DNA from: Coturnix japonica
Taxonomy: Eukaryota; Chordata; Aves; Galliformes; Phasianidae
Direction of reading: 5' to 3'
Assembly (NCBI RefSeq): GCF_001577835.2
Contig: NC_029516.1
Coordinates: forward strand, 159,943,911-160,007,910
Length of the DNA: 64,000 nucleotides
The translations under genes were made by a program, and so were the position numbers. Under the pieces are notes generated by a model. It was given only the letters and a program-made list of their open reading frames with translations. It was not told where the DNA came from and did not search any database. Of the stretch, positions 49,001 to 58,696 are shown piece after piece (positions within the stretch are counted from its first letter, which is position 1; each line of letters opens with the position of its first letter).

Positions 49001-52000
49001 GCATTATTTTAATCCTAAGCAAAGAAATCAGAGCTAGATTACATTTCTATTAACTATCACGCTGTACTCAAAACTTTTATCTCAGAACCATGCTTAGCAG
49101 TGTAAGCTCACCTCATTTCTTTGTGGACACTAGGAATCTGGTCTAGAGCCATGCGGTACAATTTGACAGCTTTGGAATAGTTCCGTTGTTTTAAATATAT
49201 GTTTCCCATATTGACCTTCAGTCTACCTGTCACAAGAAGTCAACGAGTTATAATCTTTTAAAGCATAGTTACAGCAACTATTAAAACTAATTCAAAGGGA
49301 GATTAGAATGACTTTTTACTAAAATCAGTCTTTCTTACAGTCATCCTTTAAAGAAGTATAGCAAGGAACAGCCCCCAGGTAACTTTGACCCAGAAGGAGA
49401 TAAAATAATAGCAAAACCTAAGTAAGACTATCAATGTAAGACATCTTTTTCATTTTTGATTGTGAACTGAGGGATGAGCTAGAGATTTAGGATGGTGTGC
49501 TCCAGGAAGGCAGCTGCAAATGAGCACCTCAGAAAAAGAGATGGTGGAATTTGCAGGAATCTCAAAGAGTGTAAAACACTGAAAGTAGGTTTTAGAAAGA
49601 GCAAGCTGAGTCAAAAAAGAAAAATATTAATAGAGTAGAAAACAGTATGTTCCAGGAGAAAATGATGTATCTGACTCTGTGCTTTGCTTATGGAAAGAAA
49701 AGACTTCATGAGCGGAAGGAGTGTTAAGCAGACTAAATTATACCAAGCCAAACAGTACGAACATCCACTGTTCATTCCGGCAGATGTGAGAGCTGAGATC
49801 TCTGAATCAACACATACAAATAAGGTCCTGATTTTGGATGCATGACTACCAATTTTAATTAATTTTGGTACACAACTTACCTCCATTGCTGAACATCTTA
49901 TTTTTCACTATAACTTGGTAAGTATTCAGTGCTTCAGCATACATTTCATTAGCAGCATACTGAGTGGCCAGATTGAAAAGAACCTAGAAAAAAATCAAAT
50001 CATAGGTACAGGAAAAGAATGTTCTTATTTCAACTGTAATAAATTTGAACTCATAGTACATACTTTCAGATAAACTTTACCTAAGAAATTTGGCTTTTGC
50101 AAGTTTTAAGTTTCTCATCTTTAACTTTCCTTTATTCTTCAAGATAATACTCAGAAACAGTGTATAACATGTTCCCTAATACTTAATGGTTGAAAATAAG
50201 GGCAATGTTTGATCCACCTGTTTTTTTCTCCTTTACATTCACACATTACATTTCCTACACTACTTATTTTTGAAGTATGGAGCTTACATTTGCTATATTT
50301 TGATATGCACTTTTTTAATGTGATAGGTAGCAGGAACGCCCCTGGGTGTCCTTCAATTTACATTGACTATGTGATGGATTCCTCATCTCTGGAGGTATTT
50401 CAGAGATGCGTGGATGCGGCAGCACAGGACATGTTTAAGCAATAGGACTCCATAGGTCAGGTTGATAGCTGGATTTTATCTTGAAGGTCTTTTCCACCTT
50501 AATGATTCTATGATTACAACATGCACATAGAAATAATGAAACATTAGCAACCAACACATTTTAGTCATTGAAGACTTCTAAGTACTTACTGAGTAAGTGA
50601 GATCTAAGTTGATGTTATCTGAAGTACCAGTTTGCTCACGTTGCCTCACTAATACTCTTTCCTTTCTTCCAGCTTCTTTCGCTTTTTCCAGAGCCTTAAA
50701 TTAAAAACTGAAATTTAGTGATGCCTCAAATCTTACTAACAGAAGACCACAAAAATACACTCAAAACAAGTATGAAAATAATATACTCATGTCCCTTTTC
50801 TTTAGACACACAAGTGTACAAAATGCTTGAAAAGTAGTGCTGACAAAAATTAACTGAAACATCTCTCCTATAAGGAGAAACTGAGAGAGATAGAACTGTT
50901 CAGTCTGGAGAAGAGGAAGCTCAGGGGAGGATCCCATCAATGTCCATAAGTACCTTAAAGGGAGGGTGCCAGAAGGATGGAGAGACTGCAGCTGAGTGGT
51001 GCCCAGTGCCCAGACAAGAGGCAATGAGCACAAAATGGAACACAGAAGGCTCCCTCTGAATACCAGGAAGCACTTCTGTGCTGTGTGAGTGATGCAGCAC
51101 CAGCACCAACTGCACAGAGGCAGTGGAGTCTCCTCCTCAGAGATCTTCTAAAGGCATCTTGACATGGCCCTGGGCACCCTGCTCCAGGTGTCCTTGTTGG
51201 AGCAGAAGTTGGACCAGGTGACCTTCAGAGATCCCTGCAAGCCTCAGTTATCCTATGATTTCAAACAAAGAGCAGGGCAATGTGTTTCTTAGCAGGTCCA
51301 AACTGCAGCTAAGACTGCCTGCACATTCAGATATCTGAGGTAAGATTAAATGATCATCTGCCTACCATACTAGACAAAATCTAAAGAGAGGTCTGAAATT
51401 GTGTGAATTAGATTGTGGATAGAAAACATTCCTTTGTGCCAGGCAAAAGAATAGCAGTTATTAAAAATGCTAACTTGCCCAAATAGCTTGAACTCACTAA
51501 CTATATCCACTATAAACATAAATAAAATGAGTTGTTACTTAGTCACTAGCAACTGTGATGACATGATGCATCTGCAATAGGGCAAACACATTCAAACTGC
51601 CTCCTGGAAAAAGTTCCATAGCAATCTTCAACTATATGTAGGACATGTTATGGAAAACGGCCTGGGCCAAAACTGTAACAGTAAGTAAACTAACTTAACC
51701 TAAGCTCTGGAATGTGTTGATTCACAAATAAAGCATGTGTACACTAAAGAGTGTCATTTTCCTGAGCTGTAATGAAGTACAGACCATTTTCAATTTATCA
51801 CAAAACTTGGAGCTCTAATCTTCTCAAATGAACGTGAGAATCAATCAGACCAAAAGGCCTTCTGGCACAGGATCGATATTGAATGGTATAAAGCAGTTCA
51901 GAAGGTCAGTTTATTCATCTGGTACTCTAACTGTACTTCCACAAATTGCTTTCCTAGACTTCTCATTTTGTGTTTCAAATAATACCAAAAGAAAAAATAA

Positions 52001-55000
52001 ATCCAGAATAAATACCAATTTCAAGTCTCCACAGCTGTTGGCAATGCAACTTTCTTCAATCAGTTCACCCACTTTTTTTTCTAACTGTCTAATCTTCTCT
52101 TCTGAGCTAAAATGAACACAATAAAAGGATTGACTACCATTAGTAATACATTGGCAAATACTTAAGCTTTAATGCAGCATATTCTCGGTTAAACAAGACA
52201 ACAATACTTCACTACTAACTGGTTTTTCCATCAGACGATATAATGTGAAACTACGCCCAAAGAACCTCAGAAGACAAAACATTCATACACACAGAGACCT
52301 AAGAAAACTTAAACTGTCTTATGAAAAAGAGACCGACATGAGAATACCCCACACACAAGTGTTAATCTGAAATAAGGACAGTACAAACAGGCGAACTGGT
52401 GAAACTTTCAAATCTGAACTCTAGTGAAACAAAATACTGTATTAAAAGCAATTAACTGAAATTCATTTGCATATAGAACTTTAAAGTATATGCAGATTTT
52501 GCTTTAAAGTTCTTATTAGTATGTATTTATTCTTTCCATTTAAACAAGCAGACATTTCAGTAGGACTCCCTGCTCCTAAACGCATTTAAGGCATACAAAT
52601 GTTGTGAAAAGCTCACCAACACTCACAGCAGACTGTAAAACTTCCACAACCTCAGTTCTAACTCAAGTGTTAAGGCCAGACAGTAAACAAGGAGAAAGGG
52701 CAACCAGATTCCCTCCAAGCTGCATGAATCATGGTGCCCCTTTGTCTGTGATACACTCTTTCATAACCCTATACAATCCTATTCAGTATCTCAGCATTCA
52801 TGCAGCAACATCCACATCCAGGCTGCTAGGCTACAGCTGGAACCACAAATATCTGAAAGCACACTTTCCTTCAAGTCAGTATAACTACTGCCGAGAATCA
52901 GGTAACCATGAAGGTAAACGTTTGTGGCTCTATTCCACAAAGTAAAGTTTGGCCTCTCAAGGTTTCTTAACTGCATGTATGTTTCTAAGCTCTGCTGTCA
53001 GCTACTCTTTGTACTGTTAATGCTTTGAAATCAGAGCAAAACTGAACAAACCTGTCTGGATTTTTCATTTCCAGAGGTGGAGCAGGACCCCTTGCTTGAC
53101 CCAGAGGATCAAATAAAGAACCTGCAAAATTGAGAGTACTGAAAATTCCAGAGTACTGAAAACTGTAAAATAACATCTTCTTCTGATAGCATCTCATTTC
53201 TACAAACTGTACCTCTCATAGCTGCTTTAGTGTAACCTGCAGCTTGCACTGCTGTCATTGGTCGAGCAACCCCATCCTTAAATAGAAAGGAAGAAATATT
53301 AAAAGACATATCATGGACAGCACAGGCAACAGTTACACACTAAGAAACCTTTAAGTGCAAAAATCAATTGTTAGCGCATCAGTAAACTGAGTATTTAAAA
53401 ACTGTTTTTATTGACCTGCCTCATCGCCATGTCACTGCCCTGATTTTCCAGGCCTTAGGTTGGATATGGGCACCATTTCCACGCAGACCCTACTTGGTTT
53501 GCTCAGATACTGTTGGGTGGTGTCTGGCTGGTGATGCTCCTGCACTGCTCAGAAGGTGATTACCTCCTGGGATCTTGGCTTACCTTCCCTTAGGGAGCAG
53601 CCCCGTTCCCAACACTTCCTAGTATCTCCTGTATCCCATCGGGGCTGGTGCAAGGGAATAAACAGTGACAACTCTCTCATATCACTAAGTCAATAAGTTT
53701 AAGGATGGCATGGAAAATCATTGGTATGTTGCAGTAGTCTCTTATTAGAGTATAAATACATAAAAAAATGAAAAACAGAATCCACCTTTCTTCCTGTTTT
53801 GAAGCCAAATTATTCATTTGTGTGTCAGGAAGTGTTAAAAACAAATACAGTGATGCTGTCCCCGACTATGTGCACAAGCAACATACTCATCCAAAACACT
53901 ACACTTGCTGTGCAATGCTTTCAGAAAAGGAAAAACTTAAATAGTGCCTTCATTTATATTTAATGGTTATTTGAAATAAGAATATTTGCAATCAACCCAA
54001 ACACTCAGCAGAAAACACCACTGTTCCGAGACAACAGAAAATGTAAGCATTAAAACTTTTACCTGCACTACTCCTGTCACCGGTCTTCCCATAGATGAAG
54101 TTAAAGTTGCTTTTGACTACAAAAAGAAGAAACTTGTTTGAAACTGGCATTCACAGAGCATTACAAGCCTATAAAGGCTGTGCATACATAGTTTTCTTGG
54201 CATTAAGTTTTAAGAGATGACTAAACTCATAGAAGTTCTTAGCAAAATTCCCATTTACTTTATTCACATGCAACATACTTGAGCCTGGCAGACCTGAAGA
54301 TGTGAAACACTTAGTTAGCACAGATTCACGATACTCTTTCTATACATTTGAATATTTCTGCCAAACCTTTAAAAAATGCAAACTGTATAAAGGCAAAATA
54401 GCAGTACTTTCCACTATTAAATTACTGAAATGACATTTAGTCATTACAGTTTATGTAATGACTTTTATATATAAGTCCCGAACAAGTAATTTATGTAAAT
54501 TCTGCAGTAAAATTCTGAGTACAGCTGATACAAGATTGAAACTATAACTTGTCTGATTCATCTACTTTATTACACTCCAGACATCCTCCAACCATCTTTT
54601 CACTGTACAGTGAAAGGGTTTTTTTGCATTTAGCTATGAATTTTGGTGAGAAATGTTACGTCTTACACTCACGCAGATCATTTTACAATAAAGACAGATA
54701 TACTTTGAAGCTGCCAGTGGGTATCTTTTCCATTAGCTGATATGCCACATACCATCCTTCTGCATTATGTTAAAAGTGTAAAGTAATAAGCACATGAAAT
54801 AGTAGTAAATGCTAAAGGTTGCTACACATGCAATATAAATAGACAAAACCACACAAACTTAATTTGTTAAATAAACAATAAAACAAACACCTACCCCAAA
54901 TGCAGTATCTATAGGTCTTGAAGTTGCCGTACCAGGAACTTTGGCTGTTACCTGGGTGGGAAATAAAACAAATTAAAAAAAAATGCAGTGAACAACTGTA

Positions 55001-57478
55001 TGAGTAAACTATTAGTCTTTTCATATAGCAAATTAATGGAAATAAAGTTTCAATTGTTACAGAAAGGCTTACTGTGCTAGAAACAGATTATTCTGGCAAA
55101 TAACAAATATCCCTTGTTTGCTTTGTCCTCCAGCTTAACGGAATTGACACTTCACTAATTTTTCACTTATCTTTCATACAAACAACTCAAAATTGTATAT
55201 ACATGCTATTAGTGGACAGAAAGATAAGAGTTACAACCTTCTGCTGAGTACTGGGGCTAAAATAAGAGATAGAACTCTAGAGAACTTCACTACTAATGTA
55301 ATGTCCACAGAACCCAAAGCCAGGAACCAGGAGAACAGAGAACTGCTTGTCATAGAAGATCTGGGGAAAAGGAGGCTGAGGGCAGACCTTATTGCTCTCT
55401 TCCAGTATCTGAAAGGTGCTTACAGTGAGAGCAGGGCTGGTCTCTTCTCACTGGTGACAGGACGAGGGGAAATGGCCTCAAGTTGCACCGAGGTAAGTTT
55501 AGGTTGGACGTTAGGAAACACTTCTTTACAGAATGAGTAGTTAAGTACTGGAATAGGCTGCCCAGGGAGGTGGTTTGAGTCACTGTCCCTGGATGTGTCT
55601 AAGAGCCATTTGGATGTGGTGCTCAAAGATATGATTTAGCAGAGGGTTGTTAGAGTTGGGGTACTATGGTTAGGCTGCAGTAGGACTTGATGATCTTTGA
55701 GGTCTTTTCCAACTTGAGTAATTCTATTATTCTATGATAAAACCATCCAAGGAACCTGAATATGCACAAGCCTATGAGATGCATTGGATCACCTCAAATG
55801 AACTGCTGCATTAAGTTGCTAAGCCACTCTCAATCATATTTGAAAAGTTGTGGCGACCTGACGAAGTTTCCACTGACTGGAAAAGGGAACAAAGGGTTTT
55901 AGAAGGGAATAAAGGAAGACTTGGGAAACTGCAGTTCACTCAGTCTCACTTCCATGCCTGACAAGAACACAGAGCAGATCTCCCTGGAATCTGTACTAAG
56001 AAACATGGAAAAGAGTGGTGATTGGTGACAAGAGGTATGGTTTCGCTAAGAGCAAATCATGTCTAACAAATCTGGTGGCCTTCTATGATAGGCATTTGCA
56101 GATAAGAACAACTGATGTAATCTACCCAGACTTGTGCAAAGCATTAGATGCTGTTAGGAATAACATTCTTGTTTCTAAAATAGGGAGGCATGGAACTTAT
56201 GGGTGGATCCTGGAAGTGCTCAAGACCAGGTTTGATGGGGATTTGGGCAGCCTGGTCTAGAGGAAGTCATCTCTGCCCACTGCAGGACAGGGGTGGAACT
56301 GGATGGTTCCTTTAAAGGCCCTTCCAAACCACTTTATGCTGTATTTTTAAAAGTACTTACAGGGGGTCTTCTACCATGACTTGTTCTTGCTGCCTGTTGA
56401 AAAGCTACATCATTTTCTAAATCCTGTAAAGAATAAAATAAAACTTTAAATCACAACATCCAAAGCCACAGTCCCAGAACATTATGACTACTGAAAGCAG
56501 ATAGGTAAAAAGTTATTCTTCTTCTAAAAATATTGAATGACAGGTTTTACTGACAATAAGTAATGACTGCATCTTGTCTATCTCCCTGGGTATATTAGAA
56601 TAAGTGTAAAAATCAATTACTCCTTGAAAAAAAAATACCAAAATGTAACTTTGAGGAAGATAAGATTAAATTATGAAATATAACATGATTTATGTCCTTA
56701 TTATTAGTACTGTTTCTGAATTTTAACTGACATCAATGTCTGCCACATACGCACATAAAGACATCTATCTGAGGTCCCAGTGAAGCTCCCACGGACTTTG
56801 GTATAGGGATTTCATGCAAGGCAGCAAAAAAGTCCTGTGACACTACCCACATTTTAGGCAGTTTTGTGAGATCTGGGCCAAATGAGACCCCCCCACTCCC
56901 TCCTATTGCTCCCACTCCAGCATATCAGAGGGTTTCAGTAATTGGTCTGCAGGGTTCTTTGTTAACCCAGATGCTCTGCAAGTTGGGCAGAGACCTGAAG
57001 AGTGGGGAACCCCATTCTCATTCCCTTCAGCAGCAGCACATTAAGAGACCAAAGACCTATTGATCGCTAAATATCAGGAAACTTGATGCTGAGAAACACC
57101 CAGAAACACCACAATGAATGCAAATACAGCCTTCAGATAATTAGAATTACCTAATCGTTATGGTATATTAGGCTTATTACAACATGCACAAAAGCGTTTT
57201 GTTGGCACAGATAAACTATCAGAAAAAAATGTTATTTAAAGAGACGCTGGTGAGGCTTTGTATTTCTTGCAAAATGCAGAACATTTCACTTCAAAGCATC
57301 CTTGCACATCACCATACTCTTGTGTTTTTATCTCTTACTGAAGAACTGATTCTCTGTAGGAGAAGCTGGTAAAAGCAAACATTTTTACCTCTGTGTCAAA
57401 AGTGGGATTATAATCATTGTAGCCAGAGTAAAGATCATCTTCGTCTTCCTCAGGAGCAAGGTGCACGTTCTGCATCAT
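27972..57478 (-). CDS. IFT88: Intraflagellar transport protein 88 (25 coding exons)
   Basis: This is a core IFT-B complex subunit (Tg737/Polaris/OSM-5 family) that carries cargo along the ciliary axoneme and is needed to build cilia. I placed 25 coding exons with GT-AG borders and consistent phases; they sum to 2445 nt, or 814 residues (human 824-833 by recall). The N-terminus [20 protein letters not shown] is conserved. Low-complexity GRP/TRP-type repeats follow, then a charged helix, then tetratricopeptide repeats from about residue 165 to 690 (for example [20 protein letters not shown]), and an acidic tail [16 protein letters not shown]. The frame above the first ATG is open only to a GTG, so 57478 is the sole start. 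Every recognisable CR1 in its introns is antisense to it. No break was seen. Confidence 0.97.
28499..28582 (-). CDS. IFT88: IFT88 coding exon 24 (residues 747-774)
   Basis: [20 protein letters not shown], then SEPYESSS, ending one base into an Asp codon at donor GTAAAG. Acceptor TTGCCTTCCAG. Confidence 0.94.
30922..30963. repeat. AT/AC simple repeat
   Basis: An imperfect ATATAC/ACAC alternating stretch in an IFT88 intron. Likely length-variable. Confidence 0.7.
32756..32816 (-). CDS. IFT88: IFT88 coding exon 23 (residues 727-746)
   Basis: [20 protein letters not shown], the basic Gly/Ser-rich linker; acceptor GTTCTGCAG, donor GTAAGTAC. Confidence 0.93.
34520..34537. repeat. T homopolymer, 18 bases
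   Basis: An uninterrupted T run in an IFT88 intron, followed at about 34573 by an A run of about 12. No retroposed element is recognisable at either. Confidence 0.9.
36970..37076 (-). CDS. IFT88: IFT88 coding exon 22 (residues 691-726)
   Basis: [20 protein letters not shown], then [15 protein letters not shown]; the donor is GTAAGGTTG. A charged helix following the TPR array. Confidence 0.95.
37968..38033 (-). CDS. IFT88: IFT88 coding exon 21 (residues 669-690)
   Basis: [20 protein letters not shown] plus E, ending one base into a Cys codon at donor GTAAGTTG; the final complete TPR helix pair. Confidence 0.94.
38087..38113. repeat. AT-rich dinucleotide repeat
   Basis: (AT)n with ATAC variants lies only about 55 bp upstream of IFT88 exon 21's acceptor, in the minus-strand sense. 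Confidence 0.85.
38466..38515. repeat. (TA)n microsatellite joined to CR1-like tail
   Basis: Some 37 bases of TA dinucleotides are followed directly by TTCTATGATTCTAT, the CR1 3' terminal octamer repeated nearly twice. No CR1 body is recognisable to the left, so this may be an extremely truncated CR1 whose flank became a microsatellite. Confidence 0.7.
38788..38840 (-). CDS. IFT88: IFT88 coding exon 20 (residues 651-668)
   Basis: [17 protein letters not shown], the conserved segment of the last TPRs; acceptor CTTTCTGTGCAG, donor GTAAGCTC. One of the shortest exons. Confidence 0.94.
40422..40537 (-). CDS. IFT88: IFT88 coding exon 19 (residues 613-650)
   Basis: [20 protein letters not shown], then [18 protein letters not shown]. 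The family usually has Trp where this copy has Cys in DTQFCEKAI (by recall). The donor is GTAAGTAATT. Confidence 0.94.
41612..41762 (-). CDS. IFT88: IFT88 coding exon 18 (residues 562-612)
   Basis: [40 protein letters not shown] and [10 protein letters not shown]; the donor is GTATTTGC. The acceptor AAAACTCAG is weak in pyrimidines, but the phase is exact. Confidence 0.94.
42173..42594 (+). mobile_element. Probable solo LTR of an avian endogenous retrovirus
   Basis: The block has LTR architecture. It opens TGTTTTGACATTGG, has a GAGTATATAACGG TATA box near 42436 and an AATAAACTTTGCTGC poly(A) signal near 42517. It closes with a U5-like segment ending GGAGTGTTTCTCACTCA. No internal retroviral sequence adjoins it, so it looks like a solo LTR left by recombination. 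The family cannot be named with certainty; ERVL- or ERVK-like avian LTRs are candidates. It lies in IFT88 intron 17, antisense to the gene, and abuts a CR1 fragment. Moderate age is likely. A short direct repeat (TTTTTCTTCCACTAGT at about 42110 and 42154) lies just upstream. Confidence 0.5.
42609..42848 (+). repeat. CR1 LINE internal fragment without 3' end
   Basis: TTTAACAAGGCCAAGTGCAA, GGTGCTGCACCTGGGTCAAG, GTGGAGAAGGACTTGGGGGT and CCAACAGCATCCTGGGCTAC are CR1 ORF2 sequence. The 3' part and tail are absent. It lies antisense in IFT88 intron 17, right beside the probable LTR. Confidence 0.85.
43668..43776 (-). CDS. IFT88: IFT88 coding exon 17 (residues 526-561)
   Basis: [20 protein letters not shown], then [15 protein letters not shown], ending in AT at donor GTATCC. 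A TPR exon. Confidence 0.94.
44355..44541 (-). CDS. IFT88: IFT88 coding exon 16 (residues 464-525)
   Basis: [40 protein letters not shown] and [20 protein letters not shown]: two strongly conserved TPRs. It ends one base into a Gly codon at donor GTAAGCC. Confidence 0.96.
45158..45244 (-). CDS. IFT88: IFT88 coding exon 15 (residues 435-463)
   Basis: [20 protein letters not shown], then TNLSFLYYL; 29 codons, phase 0, donor GTAAGTGTG. Confidence 0.94.
45947..46046 (-). CDS. IFT88: IFT88 coding exon 14 (residues 401-434)
   Basis: [20 protein letters not shown], then [13 protein letters not shown]; the donor is GTAGAGTAA. It contains the start of the central TPR block. Confidence 0.95.
47685..47771 (-). 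CDS. IFT88: IFT88 coding exon 13 (residues 372-400)
   Basis: [20 protein letters not shown], then TSFAAGYD, and TG of a Trp codon at donor GTAAGAGT. The acceptor is GTTTTACCTTAG. It was placed from homology and phase because no long open frame covers it. Confidence 0.92.
48154..48224 (-). CDS. IFT88: IFT88 coding exon 12 (residues 349-371)
   Basis: [20 protein letters not shown] plus ERE, ending with AG of an Arg codon at donor GTAATAGT. It is a non-TPR linker of the family. Confidence 0.94.
48783..49014 (-). CDS. IFT88: IFT88 coding exon 11 (residues 271-348)
   Basis: The longest coding exon: [20 protein letters not shown], then [36 protein letters not shown] and DDKYISPN. It covers two TPRs. 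The donor is GTAAGTTTG. Confidence 0.96.
49112..49226 (-). CDS. IFT88: IFT88 coding exon 10 (residues 233-270)
   Basis: [20 protein letters not shown], then [17 protein letters not shown], a TPR motif. Acceptor CTTGTGACAG, donor GTGAGCTT. Confidence 0.95.
49881..49983 (-). CDS. IFT88: IFT88 coding exon 9 (residues 199-232)
   Basis: [20 protein letters not shown], then [14 protein letters not shown], a canonical TPR helix pair. It ends one base into a Gly codon at donor GTAAGTTG. Confidence 0.95.
50371..50516 (+). repeat. CR1 LINE 3' end
   Basis: TCTCTGGAGGTATTTCAGAG, GGACATGTTTAAGCAATAGG and AAGGTCTTTTCCACCTTAAT, then the tail GATTCTATGATTAC. It ends 73 bp from IFT88 exon 8's donor. Confidence 0.9.
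50590..50694 (-). CDS. IFT88: IFT88 coding exon 8 (residues 164-198)
   Basis: [20 protein letters not shown] leads to NINLDLTYS; the donor is GTAAGTACTT. It is 35 codons, phase 0, at the start of the TPR region. Confidence 0.94.
50860..51262 (+). repeat. CR1 LINE 3' half, old
   Basis: AACTGTTCAGTCTGGAGAAG, AGGAAGCTCAGGGGAGGATC, GGTGACCTTCAGAGATCCCT and the decayed tail TTATCCTATGATTTC. It belongs to a different, more diverged CR1 subtype than the 55355 copy. Confidence 0.88.
52016..52106 (-). CDS. IFT88: IFT88 coding exon 7 (residues 133-163)
   Basis: A charged helix, [20 protein letters not shown], is followed by [10 protein letters not shown]; the donor is GTATTTATT. It links the disordered N-terminus to the TPR array. 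Confidence 0.93.
53052..53121 (-). CDS. IFT88: IFT88 coding exon 6 (residues 110-132)
   Basis: The acceptor is TCAATTTTGCAG; the exon reads [20 protein letters not shown] plus PD and ends after two bases of the next codon at donor GTTTGTTC. Confidence 0.93.
53213..53276 (-). CDS. IFT88: IFT88 coding exon 5 (residues 89-109)
   Basis: [20 protein letters not shown] plus R, ending one base into a Gly codon at donor GTACAG. This is the conserved RPMTAVxAAG segment of the family. Confidence 0.94.
54063..54116 (-). CDS. IFT88: IFT88 coding exon 4 (residues 71-88)
   Basis: [18 protein letters not shown] lies between acceptor TTCTTTTTGTAG and donor GTAAAAG. It contains the GRPVTG version of the repeated R-P-[IMV]-T motif of this region. 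Confidence 0.92.
54895..54951 (-). CDS. IFT88: IFT88 coding exon 3 (residues 52-70)
   Basis: [19 protein letters not shown] lies between acceptor TTCCCACCCAG and donor GTAGGTG. It is 19 codons, part of the disordered N-terminal region. Confidence 0.9.
55355..55738 (+). repeat. CR1 LINE 3' end, young
   Basis: From GATCTGGGGAAAAGGAGGCT through AGTGAGAGCAGGGCTGGTCT and AACACTTCTTTACAGAATGA to the tail ATTCTATTATTCTATGATAA. It is very similar to the 3320-4063 copy, in the same orientation. Confidence 0.93.
55855..56340 (+). repeat. Older CR1 LINE with internal deletion
   Basis: The left part encodes the CR1 reverse-transcriptase core: [18 protein letters not shown] and [14 protein letters not shown]. 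At about 56205 it jumps directly to the 3' UTR (GGAAGTGCTCAAGACCAGGT, TTTGGGCAGCCTGGTCTAG) and ends near 56340. It is the only copy in this window retaining the polymerase core. It stops about 20 bp from IFT88 exon 2's donor. Confidence 0.88.
56361..56423 (-). CDS. IFT88: IFT88 coding exon 2 (residues 31-51)
   Basis: The acceptor is TTCTTTACAG; the exon reads [20 protein letters not shown] plus P and has donor GTAAGTACTT. It is exactly 21 codons, phase 0 at both ends. Confidence 0.95.
57389..57478 (-). CDS. IFT88: IFT88 coding exon 1 (residues 1-30)
   Basis: ATG ATG opens the conserved [10 protein letters not shown]; the exon ends NPTFDTE at donor GTAAAAATG, phase 0. CACCTTTAG just upstream resembles a splice acceptor, so the 5' UTR may be split. 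Confidence 0.95.
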
Positions 57479-57529
57479 CTTCCTCGAGTTGCTAAAGGTG
57501 ACAATCGTGCAGTTTGGGGGCACTTCAGT

Positions 57530-57860
57530 AGGGAGGTCCCTGCCAGGAGGACGCGCTCACGTCCCGGTACATCCCGGCCCCGAACTGCCGGGCAGAACCG
57601 CTCCTTTCGGCGGCGTTCCTCCCCCACTGCCCCTGCTCCGAGCGCTGCACAGGCCGCCCGGCCACAACGCTCCCAAGGCAGCGGGAGAGGACGCGGGCCC
57701 CTAACGCACCGCGGACAGTTGCTATGAAACGCACGGAGCGGAGCGAGAGCCCAACCGGGCTCCGAGCATGCGCGAGAACCCAAAGCATGCGCACAGCCTG
57801 AGTGGGCGCTGCCCGCTGCCAGGGGGCGGTACCGCCCTAATGGCGGTGGGTCGTGAGTGT
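57530..57860. promoter_or_regulatory. IFT88: CpG island promoter of IFT88
   Basis: A CpG-dense block starts just above the first coding exon. It has GGGCGG-type boxes near 57825 and no TATA box. It contains the X-box-like site at 57718-57730, so transcription probably begins between there and 57480. Confidence 0.75.
57718..57730 (-). promoter_or_regulatory. IFT88: X-box-like RFX site of IFT88
   Basis: The minus strand reads GTTTCATAGCAAC: an imperfect inverted repeat with a perfect RRNRAC half (AGCAAC), a 1-bp spacer and a half with one mismatch to RYYNYY. RFX factors control IFT88 orthologues through such sites. It lies 240 bp upstream of the start codon. Confidence 0.55.
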
Positions 57861-58696
57861 CTGTGAGCGTTACACAACGCTGAGCCTCTCTGCTGCTCAC
57901 CTTTCGGCCTCAAAGTCCTTTCGGGAGAGATAAGGCACAAAGGATATCAGTGAAAGTTCTTTCTACTCCAGCTCCCAACATGATAACATAAAGTAGTTTT
58001 AACACATTATCGCTTCTTTCACTAACTTGCTCACGTTCTCTGAAACTTAAGCTGTGAATCCTTTGGACATGAGAATCCTTATACCTAAGAACTGTTGTGA
58101 GAATGATAATTAGCTAACATTGTAACGGCCTACGTTAACAGCATAACAACATGTGTTCATAGATTTCAAGACCTTAAGTACCTGATCTGATTAATTCAGT
58201 GAAAACTTCAGGAGATCATAAACTATTAAATGGTGCTTATGTCCTGGCAGTTCAATAAATACATGGTGTACCCGTAACACTGCAAGTAACGACTCAGACA
58301 AACTGTTCCAGCACCTGCTAACTTAGGTTCAGGGGTTACTGGCCATCCTCTGTGTTGTAATCATTGTTCCTGTGCACCCTGCCCTTGATCCGTGGGTTAA
58401 ACTGTCTGCCCAGCTTCTAAGGTTTGGTTTTGATATATATTAATATATGTGTATTTTTAACAGTCTGAATTGAAAGGGTATTTCTCCTATTAAAATTTTA
58501 TAAAAGTGAATAATTTTGTAGTATTCAATTCTTGACTGACCAGATATTCAGTTGTCAGCTGTCCCATGGGGGCACTTCAGCTTAACATCCCCACACAATA
58601 ACGCTGCATTTAGACACTCCTCTTGAAACTAATAGATCTTGTCTGCATACCTTTAGAAATTTCTGAGTAAAGAAAACATAGAATGTTTTTGAAACA

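Noticed and set aside
57335-57523. IFT88 start extended upstream to 57523
   Set aside because: The upstream codon is GTG, not ATG, and a splice-acceptor-like CTTTAG interrupts that stretch; 57478 is the only in-frame ATG.
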